Assembly: GCA_003149555.1 (NCBI GenBank)
Contig: QCWE01000001.1
Coordinates: 770,546-834,545 of the forward strand
DNA from: Candidatus Aquiluna sp. XM-24bin5
GTDB taxonomy: Bacteria; Actinomycetota; Actinomycetia; Actinomycetales; Microbacteriaceae
DNA: 64,000 nt
Direction: 5' to 3'
Shown one piece after another: positions 59,626 through 64,000 of the stretch. The translations under genes and the position numbers were made by a program. The notes beneath the pieces are model-generated. The model saw only the letters and a list, made by a program, of their open reading frames with translations. It made no database searches and was not told the DNA's origin. Position 1 is the stretch's first letter. Each line of letters starts with the position of its first letter.

Positions 59626-60877
59626 CTGCCTTCCTCAGGTCCGGCAGCTCCCAGGGTCTTGAGATAAATATCAAGGTCACAAACGACCCACCAAAGAGCA
59701 GGCCGATGAGCACTCCAAGGTCCGCCGTGACGGTGCTATCGAGCATGAAGTAGATGCCTGAGATGAGGCTAGCGAGAGTGAAATTGAAAACTCCCAAGAG
59801 CGATGATGCCGTCCCGGCCTCGGAACCGTGGTTGTAGAGAGCAATGGTTGGAATCACCGTCAACCCGGCTCCAAAGATAAACAGCTCGATAAAGAAGAAG
59901 GTCTCCGCCCAGAAGAAGGATGTCCCAGAAGTCAGCACCAGCCCAACACCTACCCCAACACCAATGATGCTGTAGGCGGCGAGCAGCCAGTGGCCCTGGA
60001 TGAACTTTGCAAGGTATGCACCAACCTGTACGCCAACATAAGAGGCTGCGCCATTGATGGCCATCCAGACCCCGAAGTCCGTGGGGCTAACACCAAAGCC
60101 GTCCTGGAAGATAAACGGCACGAAGTTGAGATAGCTGAAGAGCGCACTCAATTGGAATGCGGCGTAGAACATAAGTCCAATAAAGACCCTGTCTTTCAGC
60201 ACATTCACATAGCCCCTCGCAAGACCCAGAGGTGAACTGCTGCGCCTTGCAGCAACAGGTAGCGTCTCGATCAAGAAGACATTCGCAAAGAGCAGCAGCA
60301 CCAAGGTCACAAGCGCAAAAAACAAAAAGACGCCCTGCCACGCCACCAGCTCAGTCAGCTGGGAACCCAGGATCGGGCCCAGAATCGGGGCCAGCGATTG
60401 AACCAGAAACACCCTGGCCAGCATTTGCCGCATTGGCTGACCCCGGAACAGATCCCGAATCACGGCCCTGGCAACTACATCGCCACCCGCTGCAAAAAAG
60501 CCCATGAAGAATCTCAGGGCTATGAAGGTCTCAATGTTTGGGGCGAAGAAGGCGAGCGCCGTGGAGATTAAGTAGCCGCTCATTGTTAGAAGCAGCAGCG
60601 GCCTCCGCCCAAATGCGTCTGACAGCGGGCCAATTAACAGCTGCCCCAAGGCAATACCAACGGTGACCCCAGTGAAGGACGCCTGCACCACTCCGTTGGC
60701 AACCCCAAAGAACTGACCTATCGCAGGAAAGGCGGGTAGGTAGGGGTCAATCGTGAATGGAATAAGGCTCATCGACAGAGCCAGAATGAAGATGTAGACC
60801 ACTAGCAGCTTTTTGCTTAGCTGGTCGCCGGAATCTATGACCCTGCCCTTTGCGCTGGGAATCTTGGGTAAGGGCAC
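59618..60877 (-). CDS. Bcr/CflA-type MFS drug efflux transporter
   Basis: A 419-aa proton-linked exporter with twelve helices. The start GTG 60877 is one base after the DyP stop. Motif A of MFS is present as GPLSDAFGRRPLLLL; the Bcr/CflA region SMSLIPFTIDPYLPAFPAIGQFFG and ARVFLVQSLAPILGPILGSQL match. Substrate unknown. Earlier in-frame codons overlap DyP and were rejected. Confidence 0.87.
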   Translation of the reverse strand: MPLPKIPSAKGRVIDSGDQLSKKLLVVYIFILALSMSLIPFTIDPYLPAFPAIGQFFGVANGVVQASFTGVTVGIALGQLLIGPLSDAFGRRPLLLLTMSGYLISTALAFFAPNIETFIALRFFMGFFAAGGDVVARAVIRDLFRGQPMRQMLARVFLVQSLAPILGPILGSQLTELVAWQGVFLFFALVTLVLLLFANVFLIETLPVAARRSSSPLGLARGYVNVLKDRVFIGLMFYAAFQLSALFSYLNFVPFIFQDGFGVSPTDFGVWMAINGAASYVGVQVGAYLAKFIQGHWLLAAYSIIGVGVGVGLVLTSGTSFFWAETFFFIELFIFGAGLTVIPTIALYNHGSEAGTASSLLGVFNFTLASLISGIYFMLDSTVTADLGVLIGLLFGGSFVTLIFISRPWELPDLRKADV

Positions 60878-60878
60878 G

Positions 60879-62075
60879 CTAAGAGAATAGTGCTTCGGCG
60901 AGCAGCTCAGACTCCCCAGCTCCGCGCGCAATTGCGTAGACACCAGACCCAATTGGCACGGTCCACTTATTCAGAAGATCCAGCTGGTCGAGCCGGCGCT
61001 GAATCGGCAAGTACTGCTTTGAGATATCCCTTTGGTAGGCGGTCCAAAGTAGCCCCACATCCATGGAGCCCTGCTCGTTCATTCCGTTGTCATAGCTAAA
61101 CGGCCTGCGGAAGATTCGCTCGCCCTCGGCCCCTGGTGCAGCTCGCCTAATGTGAGCAAATTCTGGAATCACCAGCAGCCCGTTTGGGTGCCTTGCACCT
61201 AAGTCCGGAATGTCAGTCTCGTTTTCTCCCGTGAGGGGTGCTCCGTTTGAAAGCTTTCGGCCTATGACCTCTTCTTTGCTCGGCGTGCCAAGCTGGTCCC
61301 AGGTATCAAGCTGCATTGCAATACGCCTGAAAACTAGAAGCGTTCCGCCCCTAATCCACTCAGGACCTTCATCAATCCAAACCACAGAGTCAAAGTCGCT
61401 TGAACCAAGCTCGGGGTTGGCGGTGCCATCAACCTGGCCCATGAGATTTCTATGGGTCAAGCCGGCAGGAATCATCCCTGGTGAGTGTGCGAAGCCTGGC
61501 TGCACCCATCGAACACTTGCAAACGGCATCGAGTCACGAACGAGCCCTCGGGTTCCATGAGCCAGGACGATGGGATCATCAGCGGCGATGTGAATCAGCA
61601 CATCGCCACCTGAGTAGCGCTCTTCCAACCTGTCGACATCGAAGGCAGGCAGTTCCTCAAATCCAGTTGGAAGCTCTGACTCGAGCCCGAGCTTTGCAAA
61701 CAAACTGGGTCCGAACCCCACATAAGCGGTAAACCGCGCTGGCCCAACTGCCAGCTCGGGAGCTGGATCCGCGAGCACCGGCTCTCCTCGCATCAGCCTA
61801 GAAATGTCATCGGTGAGAAGCCTCATCCAGCGCAGCATGTCGGCCTTGGTAACGCTGTCTTTGATATCCAGCGCGACCATGTTGGTGACGGCCTGGATCT
61901 CGAGCTCAATGCCGGGTTGGTTCTTGCCGTAGAAATCTGCGCTGCGCCCGGCGGCAAAGGTGTCGAGGTTCTGCTCCGCAGCGATAGAGGCTCCCGCGGC
62001 ACCGACCGCAATACCCGCGGCACCAGATGCCGCGGCGGCAGCACTACCTGCTAGAAAGCCCCTGCGCGAAACCAA
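60879..62075 (-). CDS. efeB: Tat-exported DyP-type heme peroxidase (EfeB-like)
   Basis: A 398-aa secreted heme protein. The Tat signal is at 1-30 (SRRGFLAGSAAAAASG, twin Arg). The DyP signature GQVDGTANPE (GxxDG) supplies the distal Asp, and FRRPFSYDNGMNEQGSMDVGLLWTAYQRDI is the conserved heme-face region; the proximal His should be in EFAHIRRAAPG. EfeB proteins normally accompany an EfeU iron permease and EfeO; here only the copper lipoprotein, an MFS pump and a GNAT gene are adjacent. TTG 62075 directly follows the upstream stop. Confidence 0.9.
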   Translation of the reverse strand: MVSRRGFLAGSAAAAASGAAGIAVGAAGASIAAEQNLDTFAAGRSADFYGKNQPGIELEIQAVTNMVALDIKDSVTKADMLRWMRLLTDDISRLMRGEPVLADPAPELAVGPARFTAYVGFGPSLFAKLGLESELPTGFEELPAFDVDRLEERYSGGDVLIHIAADDPIVLAHGTRGLVRDSMPFASVRWVQPGFAHSPGMIPAGLTHRNLMGQVDGTANPELGSSDFDSVVWIDEGPEWIRGGTLLVFRRIAMQLDTWDQLGTPSKEEVIGRKLSNGAPLTGENETDIPDLGARHPNGLLVIPEFAHIRRAAPGAEGERIFRRPFSYDNGMNEQGSMDVGLLWTAYQRDISKQYLPIQRRLDQLDLLNKWTVPIGSGVYAIARGAGESELLAEALFS

Positions 62076-62558
62076 TTAGTTGTCCATCTCCGTATCGCTG
62101 TGGTACTCCTCGTCGCCGCCCTCTGCGGGCTTTGCGACGATGCCATCAATTGTCAGATCCTCGGCACCATCAAAGTCAAAGGTAACTGAGATTTCTTCCC
62201 CTGCCTCCAGGTCGTCAGTAAGCATCATCAGCATTAGGTGGTTTCCGCCCGGCTCGAGGACTATCGACTTCCCGGCAGGGATTACTAGGCCACCGTCTAT
62301 CTCCTGCATCATCATCTCGCCACCGATCATGCTCATCTCGTGGACCTCGACAACTCCAGCAATCTCAGTGGCACCGCCTACCAGCACCACATCTTGTGAT
62401 GAGTTGTTAGTGAGCGTTCCATAGACCGCGGTCATGCCTCCGCGGGTGCTCATCTCGGAAGATTTCACCCAGAGATCTTTAGCCACGACATCGCCCGAGG
62501 AAGCACAACCTGCAAGAAATATTGGAATTGAGAGAAAAAGTAAGAGGGTCTTCCGCAT
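62076..62558 (-). CDS. PCu(A)C copper-chaperone lipoprotein
   Basis: A 160-aa extracytoplasmic copper chaperone that delivers Cu(I) to cytochrome oxidase assembly. Signal peptide ends in lipobox LAGC (Cys18). The metal motif H-(M)-x10-M-x21-H-x-M is seen as HEMSMIGGEMMMQEIDGG ... GGNHLMLM. C-terminus is acidic. The downstream DyP gene starts right after its stop (TAA then TTG). Confidence 0.92.
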   Translation of the reverse strand: MRKTLLLFLSIPIFLAGCASSGDVVAKDLWVKSSEMSTRGGMTAVYGTLTNNSSQDVVLVGGATEIAGVVEVHEMSMIGGEMMMQEIDGGLVIPAGKSIVLEPGGNHLMLMMLTDDLEAGEEISVTFDFDGAEDLTIDGIVAKPAEGGDEEYHSDTEMDN

Positions 62559-62613
62559 TTCTTTCCTTAGATGTCGGTACTCAGGCGCATAATTTGTGAG
62601 CCTCAGATGCTAA

Positions 62614-62630
62614 TTCTACACCTTGTAGAA
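62614..62630. promoter_or_regulatory. Dyad 1 (CTAC-N5-GTAG) near the PCuAC gene
   Basis: TTCTACACCTTGTAGAA has perfect 7-base arms around CCT. It lies 55-70 bases upstream of the PCuAC start. The same half-sites (CTAC, GTAG) and spacing recur at 62751-62767, suggesting binding by one dimeric regulator. Confidence 0.55.
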
Positions 62631-62750
62631 ACAGAGTTTTAGGAATTTAGGTAAACATGTCCCGACACGCGGGAGTTGTTACCGCCTTAAAGTTCAAGTT
62701 GTGGGTTAATGTTGGGGAAAATAACTAAATAAGTGAATTTTTTCGCATTT

Positions 62751-62767
62751 CACTACTAGATGTAGTG
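62751..62767. promoter_or_regulatory. Dyad 2 (CTAC-N5-GTAG) near nrdH
   Basis: CACTACTAGATGTAGTG has 6-base arms around TAGAT, about 100 bases before the nrdH start. It shares CTAC-N5-GTAG with dyad 1. The CTAC/GTAG half-sites recall BlaI/CopY-type operators, but the spacing does not match what I know of those sites, and NrdR boxes also do not fit. Confidence 0.5.
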
Positions 62768-62864
62768 GTTTGGTGCTAATGTTTGAAGTCTGAAATTTGC
62801 GAGAAATTTCACAAGAATTTGCCGAAAATGAGGCCAAAAGGCCAAAGAAATGGGGAGGGAACCA

Positions 62865-63089
62865 ATGGCGGTGACCGTTTACACATTGCCAGCTTGCGTT
62901 CAGTGCGACAGCACTAAGCGCATGCTGCAGCGCAACCAGGTCGAATACAACGAGGTAGACATGAGTCAGGACCCAGTTGCGCTTGAGATGGTAAAGACCA
63001 TGGGGTACACAGCAGCACCAGTAGTCGTCGCAGACGAAGAGCACTGGTCAGGCTTCCGCATGGACAAGATCCAGGCTCTTTCGGCTTAG
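62865..63089 (+). CDS. nrdH: Glutaredoxin-like NrdH redoxin
   Basis: A 74-aa electron donor for class Ib ribonucleotide reductase. CVQC at the active site and WSGFRMDKI near the C-terminus are the NrdH hallmarks, and TAAPVVV is the cis-Pro loop. ATG 62865 sits behind GGGGAGGGA. It heads nrdHIE; nrdF must lie beyond the window. Confidence 0.95.
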   Translation: MAVTVYTLPACVQCDSTKRMLQRNQVEYNEVDMSQDPVALEMVKTMGYTAAPVVVADEEHWSGFRMDKIQALSA

Positions 63090-63101
63090 CTGAGGTATGA
63101 G

Positions 63102-63509
63102 ATGTTCGATGTTGTTTACTTCTCGAGCGTCTCGGAAAACACTAAGCGCTTCGTTGACAAGCTAGAGGCCAAAGCCGTTCGGATTCCGATCCGGACCGAG
63201 GAAGCCGCAGAGTTTGTTCACGACAGGGACAGCGTTTTGGTTCTCCCCACCTACGGTGGCGGGAACGACAACTCGACTGTCCCAAAGCAGGTAATCAAAT
63301 TTTTGAATAACCCTGACAACCGGAAACACATCAAGGCAGTAATTGCCGGAGGAAACACCAATTTTGGTTCTCACTTCGGCAAGGCCGGCGACATCGTCGC
63401 CGACAAGCTGGGAGTGCCAGTGCTTTATCGCTTTGAAATCACTGGCACACCAGAGGACGTAGTAGAGGTCAAGGAAAGGCTGGCACAGTTTTGGCAAATT
63501 CAGTCGTAG
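63102..63509 (+). CDS. nrdI: Flavodoxin-like NrdI protein
   Basis: A 135-aa FMN protein that activates the dimanganese NrdF of class Ib reductase. The FMN loops are [30 protein letters not shown] and [21 protein letters not shown] 63102 lies 12 bases after nrdH. Its 3' end overlaps the nrdE start by 19 bases. Confidence 0.95.
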   Translation: MFDVVYFSSVSENTKRFVDKLEAKAVRIPIRTEEAAEFVHDRDSVLVLPTYGGGNDNSTVPKQVIKFLNNPDNRKHIKAVIAGGNTNFGSHFGKAGDIVADKLGVPVLYRFEITGTPEDVVEVKERLAQFWQIQS

Positions 63510-64000
63510 AGATTGCAGACGACAACGGCAACGTTGTGGGCACACAGGGAGTAGACAGCGCACTTAGCTATCAGGACCTCAATGCCATGATCAACCTGTG
63601 GGGTCAGGATCAGAAGCTGCAGCTAGAAAAGGACAAGCTGGCCGTCAGGAAGTACTTCCTCGAGCACGTCAACCAGAACACCGTCTTCTTCCACAGCCTG
63701 AAGGAGCGCCTGGACTACCTGGTTGAGAACGAGTACTACGAGAAGGAGATCCTTGACCAGTACTCCTTCGAGTTCATCACCAAGCTCAACGACCTCGCCT
63801 ACTCCAAGAAGTTCCGCTTCGAGGCATTTATGGGTGCCTTCAAGTTCTACACCGGCTACGCACTAAAGACCTTTGACGGACAGCGCTACCTCGAGCGCTT
63901 CGAGGACCGCGTGGTCATGGTTGCCCTCACTCTCGCAGAGGGCAAGGAGGAGACCGCCATTCACCTGGTCGAGGAGATCATCTCCGGCCGCTTCCAGCCA
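63491..64000 (+). CDS. nrdE: Ribonucleoside-diphosphate reductase class Ib alpha subunit (5' part, runs off right edge)
   Basis: 170 codons of the N-terminal cone region. The TTG at 63491 ([10 protein letters not shown]) was chosen because no ATG or GTG precedes the conserved [15 protein letters not shown] in frame without stop. [25 protein letters not shown] and [21 protein letters not shown] match NrdE. The catalytic Cys residues lie outside the window. Confidence 0.93.
   Translation, partial: MANSVVEIADDNGNVVGTQGVDSALSYQDLNAMINLWGQDQKLQLEKDKLAVRKYFLEHVNQNTVFFHSLKERLDYLVENEYYEKEILDQYSFEFITKLNDLAYSKKFRFEAFMGAFKFYTGYALKTFDGQRYLERFEDRVVMVALTLAEGKEETAIHLVEEIISGRFQP

Larger units (their letters stand above)
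62559..62864. promoter_or_regulatory. Divergent intergenic region between PCuAC and nrdH, with two matching dyads
   Basis: About 306 bases without a gene, AT-rich. Apart from the two dyads listed separately, it holds promoter-like AT-rich tracts and the nrdH ribosome-binding site GGGGAGGG at 62852-62859. Confidence 0.7.

Noticed and set aside
62740..62770. NrdR box upstream of nrdH
   Set aside because: The CACTA/TAGTG half-sites are 7 bases apart, not 4 as in NrdR boxes, and no second NrdR-spaced copy is present.
1..64000. CRISPR arrays, transposases, phage genes or restriction systems
   Set aside because: No repeat-spacer pattern, transposase motif, phage structural gene or defence gene was seen on either strand.

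Overview
The window looks like a piece of a small, streamlined actinobacterial chromosome. The lineage is inferred to be Microbacteriaceae, near the freshwater Rhodoluna/Aquiluna ('Luna') group. The supporting signs are moderate GC, frequent TTG and GTG starts, gene overlaps of 1-19 bases, actinobacterial gene orders (tad-topA-tmk-holB, dnaX-recR-lysC-asd, ponA divergent from DUF4177-ridA), a class Ib ribonucleotide reductase set, a PASTA-tailed PBP and a heliorhodopsin. No phage, transposase or CRISPR array was seen.

Layout. 1-2.1 kb: a fused energy-coupling-factor transporter (membrane part plus two ATPases) preceded by a DUF4430-type lipoprotein. 2.1-5.9 kb: an SDR enzyme and galactose catabolism (galM divergent from galT-galK). 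5.9-11.2 kb: nicotinamidase, a D,D-carboxypeptidase, CopC, small membrane proteins and a KtrAB-type potassium system. 11.3-18.1 kb: a DCC thiol protein, sucrose phosphorylase behind a LacI-type operator, a dgcN-dgcA D-glutamate pair and a succinate-semialdehyde dehydrogenase. 18.1-19.6 kb: small membrane and secreted proteins, then tRNA-Thr whose 3' half is duplicated 475 bases away around a tiny insert.

19.6-29.1 kb: a minus-strand block running from a compact tad pilus locus through topA, tmk, holB and an exported hydrolase, then an MpaB-type oxygenase. 29.4-35.8 kb: acetyl-CoA synthetase, a GNAT protein, RidA/DUF4177, PonA and a phosphoesterase. 35.8-43.0 kb: SRP RNA, two small membrane proteins, dnaX-recR, lysC-asd and an acylating aldehyde dehydrogenase. 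43.1-54.6 kb: a DUF1801/MORN protein, tRNA-Ser, threonine aldolase, pntAB, heliorhodopsin downstream of glpX, aspA, a class III aminotransferase and two membrane proteins.

54.6-64 kb: an orphan winged-helix regulator preceded by a leaderless Met/Cys-rich mini-ORF, a lysophospholipase-like hydrolase, gnd, transporters, a PCuAC-DyP-MFS-GNAT operon, and nrdHIE running off the right edge. A recurrent architectural feature is convergent genes that end inside each other's stop codons (six cases), leaving no room for terminators.

Physiologically the genes fit a small light-exposed heterotroph using sugars (galactose, sucrose), acetate, and amino acids or peptidoglycan-derived D-amino acids, with NADPH supply from gnd and pntAB. 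The most notable items are the heliorhodopsin, the Met/Cys leader peptide with its regulator, the duplicated tRNA end, the fused ECF transporter, and a pair of matching dyads between the PCuAC operon and nrdH.
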